58,409 bases of DNA from an uncultured Rhodospirillaceae bacterium (GTDB lineage Bacteria; Pseudomonadota; Alphaproteobacteria; Rhodospirillales; Magnetospirillaceae): positions 1 to 58,409 of the forward strand of contig CAJANL010000338.1 of the NCBI GenBank assembly GCA_903941105.1. Reading direction: 5' to 3'. The notes below the pieces were generated by a model, which was not told the origin of the DNA, made no database searches, and saw nothing but the letters and a program-made list of their open reading frames with translations. Shown piece after piece: positions 50,173 to 58,282 of the stretch (its first letter is position 1; each line of letters starts with the position of its first letter). The position numbers and the translations under genes were made by a program.

Positions 50173-52155
50173 TCAGGCCTTGGCAGCGGCGGCGGCACGG
50201 GCGCGCGTCGGCGCTCCCACCCGGTGGCGACGGTCGCTGAGGCTGGCCAGCCCGCCCAGCACCATCAGGCCGGCGCCCATCCACAGCCAGGGGATGCACG
50301 GATTGAAGTACAGCCGCGTCACCCAACCGCCCTTGGCGTCGGCGTCGCCCAGCGCGATGTAGAGATCGCCGGCGATGGTCGAGTGGATGGCGGCGGTGGT
50401 GGTGGGGCGCGGCGGCTGGCGATAGAGCCGCTTCTCGGGATACATCACCACATAGGGCTTGCCGTCACGCGTCACCTCCATGGTGCCGCGGGTGGCGGTG
50501 TAGTTGGGGCCGGGGACCTCCTCGACCGCCTTCAGCGTCATGGCATAGCCGGCCACGGTGACGGTCTCGCCGATGCGCTGGCTCTGGATGCTTTCCGAGA
50601 TCCAGGCCGACGACGCCGTCATGCCGACGATGAACAGCCCCAGGCCGCAATGGGCCAGCGTCATGCCGAAGGCGCTGCGCGGCAGCGCGGCAAGGCGGCT
50701 CGCCGATTCGCCCCAGGACACCCGGAACAGGCGGATGCGGTCGGCCATGTCGGACAGGGTTCCGACGATCAGCCACGCGGCCAGCGCCAGCCCCACCGAC
50801 GCCCACCATGGCGAGGCCGAACCGCCGCCCAGGATCCACACCGAGGCCGCCACCGCCACCGCGGCGGCGGCAGCGAATTTCAGCCGCCCCAGCAGCCCGG
50901 CGAGATCGCCGCGCTTCCACGACAGCATCGGCCCGGCGGCCATGGCCAACACCATGGGCACCATCAGCGGCAGGAACACCGCATTGAAGAACGGCGGCCC
51001 CACCGAGACCTTGCCCAGGTTGAGGGCATCGGCGAACAGCGGATACAGGGTTCCCAGCAGCACGGTGGCGGCGCCGGTGGCCATCAGCACGTTGTTGAGC
51101 AGCAGCGAGCCCTCGCGCGACAGGGGGGCGAACAGACCGCCCACCTTGAGGCTGGGGGCGCGCACGGCGTAGAGGGTGAACGACCCCCCCACCGCCAGCA
51201 CCAGCAGGGCCAGGATGAAGACGCCGCGCTCGGGATCGGTGGCGAAGGCGTGCACGCTGGTCAGCACCCCGGAGCGCACCAGGAAGGTCCCCAGCAGCGA
51301 AAAGCCGAAGGCGACGATGGCCAGCAGAATGGTCCAGCTTTTCAGCGAGTCGCGCTTCTCCACCACCACGGCGGAATGCAGCAGGGCGGTTCCGGCCAGC
51401 CACGGCATGAACGACGCATTCTCCACCGGGTCCCAGTACCACCAGCCGCCCCAGCCCAGGGTGTAGTAGGCCCACCACGACCCCAGCACGATGCCGCCGG
51501 TGAGGAACACCCAGGCGGCCAGCGTCCACGGCCGCACCCAGCGCGCCCAGGCGGCGTCGACGCGGCCCTCGATCAGCGCCGCGATGGCGAACGAGAAGGC
51601 CATGGAGAAGCCGACATAGCCGAGATAGAGGAAGGGCGGGTGAAAGGCCAGCCCGGGATCCTGCAGCATGGGGTTGAGCCCCTGGCCGTTGATCGGCGCC
51701 GGGTCGAGGCGATGGAACGGGTTCGAGGTCAGCAGGATGAACAGCAGGAAGCCCACCGTGATCATCGCCTGCACCGCCAGGGCACGCGCCTTCAGGCTGG
51801 GCGGCAGGTTGCGGCCGAACAGGGTCACCGCCAGGCCGAAGATGGCCAGGATGGTGATCCACAGCAGCAGCGAGCCCTCGTGGTTGCCCCAGACGCCCGA
51901 CACCTTGTAGAGCAGCGGCTTGTCGGTGTGCGAGTTCTGCGCCACGTTCATCACCGAGAAATCGCTGGTGACATAGGCCCAGGTCAGCGCCGCGAAGGCG
52001 ATGCCGACGAACAGCATCTGCGCCGCCGAGGCCGGCCCAGCCACCGCCATCCAGCGAGCATTGCCGCGACTGGCGCCCACCAGCGGCACGGCGGCCTGCA
52101 CCATGGCCACGGCCAAGGCCAGGATAAGGGCGAAGTGCCCGATCTCGGCGATCAT
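50173..52155 (-). CDS. ccmF: Heme lyase CcmF
   Basis: A 660-residue polytopic membrane protein. The WWD domain WGGWWYWDPVENASFMPWL and the histidines in flanking loops (GVWGNHEGSLLLW, LAHCGLGLFIVG) hold heme during ligation; MADRIRLFRVSWGE and the C-terminal periplasmic loop GYAMTLKAVEEVPGPNYT fit CcmF. Usual family length. It overlaps ccmE by ATGA. Confidence 0.96.
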   Translation of the reverse strand: MIAEIGHFALILALAVAMVQAAVPLVGASRGNARWMAVAGPASAAQMLFVGIAFAALTWAYVTSDFSVMNVAQNSHTDKPLLYKVSGVWGNHEGSLLLWITILAIFGLAVTLFGRNLPPSLKARALAVQAMITVGFLLFILLTSNPFHRLDPAPINGQGLNPMLQDPGLAFHPPFLYLGYVGFSMAFSFAIAALIEGRVDAAWARWVRPWTLAAWVFLTGGIVLGSWWAYYTLGWGGWWYWDPVENASFMPWLAGTALLHSAVVVEKRDSLKSWTILLAIVAFGFSLLGTFLVRSGVLTSVHAFATDPERGVFILALLVLAVGGSFTLYAVRAPSLKVGGLFAPLSREGSLLLNNVLMATGAATVLLGTLYPLFADALNLGKVSVGPPFFNAVFLPLMVPMVLAMAAGPMLSWKRGDLAGLLGRLKFAAAAAVAVAASVWILGGGSASPWWASVGLALAAWLIVGTLSDMADRIRLFRVSWGESASRLAALPRSAFGMTLAHCGLGLFIVGMTASSAWISESIQSQRIGETVTVAGYAMTLKAVEEVPGPNYTATRGTMEVTRDGKPYVVMYPEKRLYRQPPRPTTTAAIHSTIAGDLYIALGDADAKGGWVTRLYFNPCIPWLWMGAGLMVLGGLASLSDRRHRVGAPTRARAAAAAKA

Positions 52156-52634
52156 TTCGCGGTCCTTGCCGCGGCGGCGGCCTTTTCGGGGTCGTGGCCC
52201 TGCCAGTCGCCCTGCTTCTTCAGCGCGTCGGCCACCTCCTTGGGCATGTATTTCTCGTCATGCTTGGCCAGCACCTCGGTGGCATGGAAGACGCCGTCGG
52301 CCTCGAAGCGGCCCTCGGCCACCACGCCCTGGCCCTCGCGGAACAGGTCGGGCAGGATGCCGGTATAGGTGGCGGGCACCGCGGTCACGTTGTCCTGCAC
52401 CCGGAAGGCGATGGTCTTGCCGTCGCGGGCGACGCTGCCCAGCTCCACCAGCCCACCCAGGCGCATGCGGCGGCCGGCCTTCTGGTCGCAGCCCTCGTCC
52501 TTGGCGGCGAGGTTGGCCGGAGTGCAGAAATAGACCATGGTGCCGCGCACGGCATAGAGCACCAGCCCGGTGGCCAGGCCCAGGCACGCCATGCCGAGCA
52601 GGACGAAATAAAGACGACGCTGTTTGCGGGTCAA
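52152..52634 (-). CDS. ccmE: Heme chaperone CcmE
   Basis: A 160-residue heme chaperone with one N-terminal membrane segment (LYFVLLGMACLGLATGLVLYA) and a periplasmic barrel (MRLGGLVELGSVARDGKTIAFRV). The covalent heme ligand His125 and Tyr129 are in LAKHDEKYMPKE. Two cysteines in a longer loop (FCTPANLAAKDEGC) are unusual for this protein. TTG start, with GGGAGG 7 bases upstream; its first bases overlap the ccmD stop. Confidence 0.92.
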   Translation of the reverse strand: MTRKQRRLYFVLLGMACLGLATGLVLYAVRGTMVYFCTPANLAAKDEGCDQKAGRRMRLGGLVELGSVARDGKTIAFRVQDNVTAVPATYTGILPDLFREGQGVVAEGRFEADGVFHATEVLAKHDEKYMPKEVADALKKQGDWQGHDPEKAAAAARTAK

Positions 52635-52825
52635 ACCTTGGCCTCCCGGTTGCGGCGGCGGTCCTGGCGCAGCTGCTGCATGATCGCCAGCTCGGCCTCG
52701 GCCTTCCTGGCACCGCGCAGCGACGCCAGCAGCAGGGCCAGCATCACCACGGCACCGATGCCGTAAGCCGGCCAGACGTAGCCACCGTAGCCGCCCATGG
52801 TAAGGAATTGCTGCAGGGCATCCAT
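52631..52825 (-). CDS. ccmD: Heme exporter protein CcmD
   Basis: A 64-residue protein with one membrane segment (YVWPAYGIGAVVMLALLLAS) and a charged C-terminal tail (LRQDRRRNREAKV), which is the form of CcmD. It helps release holo-CcmE from the CcmABC complex. The first part MDALQQFLTMGGYGG fits the family. It lies between ccmC and ccmE; its stop overlaps the ccmE TTG start. Confidence 0.85.
   Translation of the reverse strand: MDALQQFLTMGGYGGYVWPAYGIGAVVMLALLLASLRGARKAEAELAIMQQLRQDRRRNREAKV
52642..52647 (-). promoter_or_regulatory. Shine-Dalgarno site for the TTG start of ccmE
   Basis: GGGAGG on the minus strand, 7 bases before TTG 52634 and inside the ccmD coding end. No ATG or GTG lies near the expected CcmE N-terminus. 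Confidence 0.6.
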
Positions 52826-52869
52826 GACGTTGGTCACTCCTCCTCGGGTCGCGGGCTCGGGTCGCGGGG

Positions 52870-53598
52870 CTACTCGCTGGCTGCGTGCACCTGGGCCATG
52901 CGGATGGTGAAGATCTTGGCATTGGCGATTTCGGCGCGCGCCCTCAGGATGAGCACCGAGATCCAATAGGCCTTGAAGCCCACCGCCATCAGCAGCAACG
53001 GGATCAGCATGGTGGTGTCGATGGCCGGCCCACCCATCTTCACCACGCTGGCCGGCTGGTGCAGGGTGTTCCACCAGTCCACCGACCACTTGATGACGGG
53101 AACGTTGACCGCCCCCACCAGGGCCAGGATGGCGGCCGCCTTGGCACCCCGCTCGGGGTTGTCGAAGGCGTTCACCAGTGCCATGTAGCCGAGGTACAGG
53201 AACAGCAGGATCAGCATGCTGGTCAACCGTGCGTCCCACACCCACCAGGCGCCCCACATGGGCTTGCCCCACAGCGAGCCGGTCACCAGGCACAGGAAGG
53301 TGAAGGCGGCGCCGGTGGGCGCGGTGGCCTTGGCCAGCAGGTCGGCCAGCGGATGCTTCCAGATCAGGGCCATGGCGCTGAACACCGCCATGGCGGTGTA
53401 GCAGAACATGCCCATCCAGGCCGACGGCACATGGATGTACATGATGCGGACGCTGTCGCCCTGCTGGTAATCGGCGGGCGAAGCGAGCAGCCCGAACCAC
53501 AGGCCGGCCCCCAGGCAGAGGGCGGCGACGGCAGCCGACCACGGCAGGATGATGGCGGACAGGCGCAGGAAGCGGGCGGGATTGGCGAAGCGATGCAT
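52870..53598 (-). CDS. ccmC: Heme exporter/attachment protein CcmC
   Basis: A 242-residue membrane protein with the WWD-family signature WGKPMWGAWWVWDARLTS (residues about 110-125) and flanking histidines (IMYIHVPSAWM, WNTLHQPAS), six predicted membrane segments. It loads heme on CcmE. It is the first gene of the operon here; ccmA and ccmB, which usually precede it, are absent because the divergent neighbour is the Spy-like gene. Confidence 0.95.
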   Translation of the reverse strand: MHRFANPARFLRLSAIILPWSAAVAALCLGAGLWFGLLASPADYQQGDSVRIMYIHVPSAWMGMFCYTAMAVFSAMALIWKHPLADLLAKATAPTGAAFTFLCLVTGSLWGKPMWGAWWVWDARLTSMLILLFLYLGYMALVNAFDNPERGAKAAAILALVGAVNVPVIKWSVDWWNTLHQPASVVKMGGPAIDTTMLIPLLLMAVGFKAYWISVLILRARAEIANAKIFTIRMAQVHAASE

Positions 53599-53782
53599 GG
53601 GCGTACTTCTTAGCGATGTTCGGCAGGCATTTCCAGCGGAGTCCTATACCGGCGCCGCCCGGAGTTGAAGTGCGCAGCCGGGCCGTTACACCCTGTTACC
53701 GAGTTTGCCCCCGTCCGACACACCGGCGTTACGACACCAGCATATAAGAGGCAGCATAAGTTCACCAACCGGAGCATCCGTC
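53599..53782. other. Divergent intergenic region between ccmC and the Spy-like gene
   Basis: 184 bases that must hold promoters for both directions. TATAAG (53742-53747) is a possible -10 for the rightward gene, but no well-spaced -35 was found. Paired GTTAC words occur (53694-53700, 53729-53733). No gene seen. Confidence 0.3.
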
Positions 53783-54316
53783 ATGTACGCAACCCGCCTT
53801 CTCACCGCCACCGCCCTTGGCCTCGTCCTGGCCGGTGCCGCCCTGGCCCAGACGGCGCAGCCCCAGGCGCCGCAGATCGATCGCACCGCCCTGTGCAAGG
53901 AGCGCGACGCCCACCTTGCCGGGAAGCTGGCCTATGCCGAAGCCAAGCTCGGCCTGAGCGAGGCGCAGAAGGCCGGCTTCAAGAAGCTGACCGACACCAT
54001 CACCGCCGCCCACGAGTCGACGCGCAAGCTGTGCCTCGACCAGGCCGCCCAGCCTGAGCCCACCGCCCTGCCTGGCCGGCTGGAGCGGATGCAGAAGTCG
54101 CTGGAGGCCCGCACCGAGAGCATGCGTAAGGTGGTTCCCGCCATCACCCAGTTCTACGGCACCCTGACCCCCGAGCAGCAGAAGATCGCCGACGGCCTGA
54201 TGAGCCACCGGGGGCACGGCCATATGGGGCACGGCCACACGGGATACGGCCAAATGGGCTACGGCATGATGGGGGGTCAGATGGGGAGTGGCATGGGCGG
54301 GATGATGGGGCGCTGA
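53783..54316 (+). CDS. Spy/CpxP-like periplasmic protein with His/Met/Gly-rich tail
   Basis: A 177-residue protein with a signal peptide (MYATRLLTATALGLVLAGAALAQ). Two LTxxQ-type motifs, LSEAQKAGF and LTPEQQKIAD, place it with Spy/CpxP periplasmic chaperones and metal-stress sensors. The last 37 residues are nearly only Gly, His, Met, Tyr and Gln (SHRGHGHMGHGHTGYGQM, then Met-Gly repeats), a composition typical of Cu, Ni or Zn binding. Its position divergent from ccmC would fit a role in metal or heme stress. ATG 53783 has GGAG nine bases upstream. Confidence 0.75.
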   Translation: MYATRLLTATALGLVLAGAALAQTAQPQAPQIDRTALCKERDAHLAGKLAYAEAKLGLSEAQKAGFKKLTDTITAAHESTRKLCLDQAAQPEPTALPGRLERMQKSLEARTESMRKVVPAITQFYGTLTPEQQKIADGLMSHRGHGHMGHGHTGYGQMGYGMMGGQMGSGMGGMMGR

Positions 54317-54354
54317 GGCGCTCTCCCGTCAAGGATCAGCAAACCCAATGAAAA

Positions 54355-54382
54355 GGGGTCGGCGCCGATGGCGGCCGACCCC
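54355..54382 (-). terminator. Terminator after tRNA-Ala (possibly bidirectional)
   Basis: A 9-bp stem (GGGGTCGGC 54355-54363, GCCGACCCC 54374-54382) with a 10-base loop. On the minus strand TTTTCATT follows the stem, fitting an intrinsic terminator 8 bases after the tRNA. It may also end the Spy-like transcript from the other side. Confidence 0.7.
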
Positions 54383-54390
54383 TGATCATT

Positions 54391-54466
54391 TGGTGGAGCC
54401 GAGGGGAATCGAACCCCTGACCTACGCATTGCGAACGCGTCGCTCTCCCATCTGAGCTACGGCCCC
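54391..54466 (-). tRNA. tRNA-Ala (anticodon CGC)
   Basis: A 76-nt cloverleaf read on the minus strand. Acceptor GGGGCCG pairs with CGGCTCC and contains the G3-U70 pair that identifies alanine tRNA. D arm GCTC...GAGC, anticodon stem ACGCG/TGCGT with loop TTCGCAA (anticodon CGC, reading GCG), T arm AGGGG-TTCGAAT-CCCCT and a genomically encoded CCA (54393-54391). Confidence 0.95.
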
Positions 54467-54546
54467 GTTGTTGGGAGCGGCGATAATGGGCAAGGCACCG
54501 TCCGGAGTCAAGCACGGGATGGGCACGGCGATGGGCAAAACAGAAA

Positions 54547-54566
54547 CGCCCGCCAAAGGGCGGGCG
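54547..54566 (-). terminator. Intrinsic terminator of rpmG
   Basis: CGCCCGCC (54547-54554) and GGCGGGCG (54559-54566) form an 8-bp stem with a 4-base loop, 28 bases after the rpmG stop. On the minus strand the stem is followed by TTTCTGTTTT. Confidence 0.75.
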
Positions 54567-54593
54567 CCGGTGCAGCAGTCGGCCGGAAGCAGC

Positions 54594-54761
54594 CTACTTG
54601 ATCTTGGCTTCCTTGAAGGCGACATGCTTGCGGACCCGCGGGTCATACTTGCGGAACTCAAGCTTTTCCGTGGTCTTGCGCGGGTTCTTCTTGGCCACGT
54701 AGAAATAGCCCGTACCGGCGGTGCTGACGAGCTTGATGAGGATGGTGGCTGGCTTGGCCAT
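54594..54761 (-). CDS. rpmG: 50S ribosomal protein L33
   Basis: A 55-residue L33. Its translation begins [20 protein letters not shown] and includes [20 protein letters not shown] and [13 protein letters not shown]. The two CXXC zinc pairs of the C+ form are absent, so this is the zinc-independent form. It has its own terminator immediately downstream. Single gene between tRNA-Ala and the S41 protease gene. Confidence 0.95.
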   Translation of the reverse strand: MAKPATILIKLVSTAGTGYFYVAKKNPRKTTEKLEFRKYDPRVRKHVAFKEAKIK

Positions 54762-54885
54762 TGCGAAAATCCCGAAACTTGTGTCTGAACGAAACTTAGG
54801 CGGCGGAAGATACTGATCCAGCCGGCGGTGTCAAGCACGATGAGTCATCGACCGGCCGGAACCACCGTCTCCGGCGGGAAATTCC

Positions 54886-56490
54886 TTACTGCCGCACCTG
54901 TTGCATCGACGAGCTGCGGCGGGCCTCGGCGGGGTACGGCTGAGCCACCGGGGCCGACATGGATAGCGCCCGGGAATAAAGCGTCTGGTCGGACAGCAGG
55001 CGCTCGGCCAGGTCGAGATCGATCCGCGCGTCGCCGTGCTTGGACGACGGGCAGGTGCCGCGCAACTGCTTCCGGAGGTCGGTCTCCTCCAGCTTGGCAT
55101 GGCGCCAGCGCACCAGATCGCCGGTCACCGGGGCGGGCAGCGCCACATGGATGAAGCCGTCCATCACGCCGCCCGGAGTCGCCTTGTCGTCGGCGGTACA
55201 GATGGTGGGCAGCACGCCCAGGCCGTGCAGGGCGTAGCCCGACGGCGTGAGGAAGCGCGACCAGGTCAGGGTCATCTCGCCGTCGTTGGGCAGCCGCAGC
55301 ACCGTCTGCACCGTGCCCTTGCCATAGGAGTTGGTACCGATCACCACGGCGCGACCGGCATCCTGCAGCGCGGCGGCAACGATCTCGGCGGCCGAGGCCG
55401 ACTTACCGTCCACCAGTACCACCACCGGCAGATCCTCGCCGCCATCGCCGGAGCGGGCTTCGAAATACTGGCTGGCGGAGGGATGGCGACCCTTGGTGGA
55501 GACGATGGGGCCTTCGGTCATGAAGATATCGGCCATGGCGACGGCCTGATCGAGCAGCCCGCCGGGATTGCCGCGCAGATCCAGCACCACGCCCTTGACC
55601 CCGCCCTTGGCGCGGGCCTGCTTCAGTTCGGAGGCCAGGCTGGCGGCGGTGCGCTGATTGAAGCCGGTGATCTTGAACTCGGCGGTGGTGCCGTTCATGG
55701 TCGTGGTCACGGTGGGCGGCACGATGAGCGAGCGCCGCATGGACACCGACAACTGCGAGGTCCCGCGGCGCAGGCCCAGCGCCACGTCGCTCGATACCGG
55801 CCCGCGCAGGCGGTTGGAGATCTCGGGGCGGCCCCACTCGCGCACCACCTGATTCTCGATGCGGGTGATGACGTCGTTCAGCTTGACGCCGGCCAAGTCG
55901 GCAGGGCTGCCCTCCATCACCTCGATGACCTTGGGCTCGCCGTCGACGATGTCGAACTTGATGCCGATGCCGCCGAAGCCGTTGCGGCTGGCGCGATGCT
56001 CGCGCGCCTCCTTGCCGCCGGCGTAACGCGAGAACACATCGAGCTTGGCCAGGGTGGCGTCGAACACCGCCTCGTAGACCTTCTCCAACTGGGCGTCCTT
56101 GACCTGGTGCGAGACGCCGCGGGCCTCCAGGGCCACCGTCACCGTCAGCCGCGCCCAGGCGCGGGTGTCGTCCTCGGCCGGAGCGGGGTACTCGGCCACC
56201 ACCCGGTCGGAGGCCGACAGCAGCACGCGGCCGTCCAGCCGGGAAATGCCGACCTCGGGGTCGATGCTGCCCAGGCCCCGCATGCCCTCAAGGGCGATTT
56301 CGGCGGCGGTGACGCGTTCCAGGTGGCGCTCGACGATGGACGAATAGGCAAAAGCCAGCGTCTTTTCCGCCTCGACCACGTCGTAGGGGGCGGCGGTACC
56401 GGTGATGGAACCCGGGCTTACCGGAGCGCACGACCCCGCCAGGACCAGCGACGCCGCAATCACCCACCGTCCAAGAGCGTTATGCTGCAA
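54886..56490 (-). CDS. S41 family C-terminal processing protease, probable lipoprotein
   Basis: A 534-residue protease. The start VIAASLVLAGSCAP suggests a lipoprotein signal with Cys near residue 20. A PDZ domain lies about 170-260 (IGIKFDIVDGEPKVIEVMEGSPADLAGVKLNDVI), then the S41 core: LDLRGNPGGLLDQAV, the catalytic Ser in VDGKSASAAEIVAAAL (about residue 377) and Lys in GTNSYGKGTVQTV (about 404). Family members cut C-terminal tails of periplasmic proteins. The C-terminal 100 residues (TADDKATPGGVMDGF onward) have no named domain. Divergent from the histidine kinase gene across 246 bases. Confidence 0.88.
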   Translation of the reverse strand: MQHNALGRWVIAASLVLAGSCAPVSPGSITGTAAPYDVVEAEKTLAFAYSSIVERHLERVTAAEIALEGMRGLGSIDPEVGISRLDGRVLLSASDRVVAEYPAPAEDDTRAWARLTVTVALEARGVSHQVKDAQLEKVYEAVFDATLAKLDVFSRYAGGKEAREHRASRNGFGGIGIKFDIVDGEPKVIEVMEGSPADLAGVKLNDVITRIENQVVREWGRPEISNRLRGPVSSDVALGLRRGTSQLSVSMRRSLIVPPTVTTTMNGTTAEFKITGFNQRTAASLASELKQARAKGGVKGVVLDLRGNPGGLLDQAVAMADIFMTEGPIVSTKGRHPSASQYFEARSGDGGEDLPVVVLVDGKSASAAEIVAAALQDAGRAVVIGTNSYGKGTVQTVLRLPNDGEMTLTWSRFLTPSGYALHGLGVLPTICTADDKATPGGVMDGFIHVALPAPVTGDLVRWRHAKLEETDLRKQLRGTCPSSKHGDARIDLDLAERLLSDQTLYSRALSMSAPVAQPYPAEARRSSSMQQVRQ

Positions 56491-56736
56491 AATTTGCCAC
56501 CGTCAATCGAGGTATGTCCAAAGCAGTACGCAACGAGATTATGCGGAGAGCTACTGCTTGGGTACAGAACTTTCACATAACTCAAAGGTGGCAGGGAGGA
56601 ATTAAATAAAGGTGCACACCGTTTCTTGCACTAAGGTTGAGTCCGGATGCCCGGCACCCCAGGTGCTGGCCGAAGCGGTGCGGACTTCCCATGCCGCGCC
56701 GCAGCCGGTAATCTGACGGAGGAAGGGGACGCCGCG
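56491..56736. other. Divergent intergenic region before the histidine kinase gene
   Basis: 246 bases between divergent genes; both promoters should be here. AT-rich around 56570-56640 compared with its surroundings. No motif could be assigned with any confidence and no small gene was found. Confidence 0.3.
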
Positions 56737-58278
56737 ATGACCATGGCAGAAAAAGTCCACAATATCCTCGTGGTGGAAGACAGCCGCTTCTTCACCACCG
56801 TTCTTCGCCGCGCCCTTGAGTCGCGTCCCGGCTTCACCATGTTCCACACCAAGACCCTGGCCGAAACCGAGGCGCTTCTCGCCGATCCCAATCGTCCGGA
56901 ATTCCTGGCGGCGCTGGTCGATCTCAACCTCCCCGACGCGCCCGATGGCGAGGTCGTCAAGGTAGTGGTGGACGCGAAACTGCCGGTGATCGTCTTCACC
57001 GGCGCCTTCAGCGACGAGATCCGCGAATACGTGCTGTCGTTCAACGTCGTCGATTATGTCTCCAAGGACGCGCCGTCAAGTATCGACACCGTCCTCTACA
57101 TGCTGAACCGGCTGGCCCGCAACGTTGGCACCAAGGTATTGGTGGTGGATGATTCCCGGGTGTCGCGGCTGCATCTCACCCGGCTGCTGGAAAACCATCG
57201 CTTCACGGTGCTGACCGCCAACAGCGGTGCCGATGCGTTGGCGGTGGTGGAGCGCAACCCCGATATCCGCCTGGCCATCGTCGACCATCACATGGAGGGC
57301 ATGGACGGCTGTCAGCTGACCCGCGAGCTGAGGCGCCAGTTGCCGCGCGATATTCTCGGCATCATCGGCATCTCGGCCTACGGCAACAGCCTGACCTCGG
57401 CGCGCTTCATGAAGTACGGCGCCAGCGACTACCTCAACAAGCCGTTCCTTCCCGAGGAGCTTTTCTGCCGCGTCTACCAGAACGTCGAGGTGCTTGAGCG
57501 CATCGACGTGCTGTCGGCGGCCAACAAGGCCCTCAACGCCGCCAAGCAGCGTGCCGACGACGCCAACCGCTTCAAGTCGGCCATGGTGGCCATGCTGAGC
57601 CACGATCTGCGCACGCCGTTGGGCGCCATTGCCTCCTATGCCGAATCCCTGCTGAACGGCGTATTCGGGGCACCCGCCAACGACAAGCACCGCAGCTACC
57701 TGACCCACATCCAGGACACCGCCCAGCACGTGGTGCGCCTCAGCGGCGACCTGCTGGACATGGCCGTCATCGAATCCGGCCGTCTGGTGCCGGTGCGCGA
57801 GCGCATGGATGTCGCCGCCGTCGTCAAGGACGCCCTCGCCATGGTGCGGCCGCAGGCGGAGAAGGATGGGCTCATCCTGTCGTCACGGCTGGAAAAACTG
57901 CCGGCCGTCCGGTCCGATGCCAACCGCGTCAAGCAGATCCTGGTCAACCTGCTGGCCAACGCCATCAAGTTCACCCCCGAGGGTGGCACGGTGGCGGTGG
58001 AAGCGCGGGCGGCGGAATTCGGCGAAATCGAAATCAGCGTCAAGGACAGTGGCGTCGGCATGACCGCCAAGGAGATCCGCGCTGCCTTCGACGCCTTCAC
58101 CCAGGCCGGTGATCCCGCAGCGCACCCCGCCAAGGGCTGGGGCCTCGGCCTGCCCATCGCCAGGGGGCTGGCGGAGGCGCTGGGCGGCTCCCTGACCGCC
58201 ACCAGCAAGCCCGGCAAGGGAACCGTCATGCGCCTCACCCTGCCGCAGACGTCCCCCGGCAAGCCCGGCGCCGCGTGA
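56737..58278 (+). CDS. Hybrid histidine kinase with two N-terminal receiver domains
   Basis: A 513-residue cytoplasmic signalling protein. Receiver 1 is residues about 12-130 with phospho-acceptor Asp62 (LVDLNLPD) and Lys in YVSKDA; receiver 2 is about 133-255 with Asp183 (IVDHHMEGMDG) and YLNKPFLPEE. A coiled link leads to HisKA with His289 in MLSHDLRTPLGA, and HATPase_c follows (NLLANAIKFTPEGG, VKDSGVGM, GWGLGLPIARGLAEALGG). No membrane segment or sensor domain, so it is probably driven by phosphotransfer through its receivers. ATG 56737 follows GGAGGAAGG by ten bases. Confidence 0.9.
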   Translation: MTMAEKVHNILVVEDSRFFTTVLRRALESRPGFTMFHTKTLAETEALLADPNRPEFLAALVDLNLPDAPDGEVVKVVVDAKLPVIVFTGAFSDEIREYVLSFNVVDYVSKDAPSSIDTVLYMLNRLARNVGTKVLVVDDSRVSRLHLTRLLENHRFTVLTANSGADALAVVERNPDIRLAIVDHHMEGMDGCQLTRELRRQLPRDILGIIGISAYGNSLTSARFMKYGASDYLNKPFLPEELFCRVYQNVEVLERIDVLSAANKALNAAKQRADDANRFKSAMVAMLSHDLRTPLGAIASYAESLLNGVFGAPANDKHRSYLTHIQDTAQHVVRLSGDLLDMAVIESGRLVPVRERMDVAAVVKDALAMVRPQAEKDGLILSSRLEKLPAVRSDANRVKQILVNLLANAIKFTPEGGTVAVEARAAEFGEIEISVKDSGVGMTAKEIRAAFDAFTQAGDPAAHPAKGWGLGLPIARGLAEALGGSLTATSKPGKGTVMRLTLPQTSPGKPGAA

Positions 58279-58282
58279 CCCC

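Noticed and set aside
49951..52368. An 805-codon open frame opposite ccmF
   Set aside because: Gln/His/Gly-rich shadow of ccmE-ccmF-ccmG; no motif or start site.
54391..54466. tRNA-Ala as an integration site
   Set aside because: No integrase or duplicated tRNA end is visible on either side; the neighbours are housekeeping genes.
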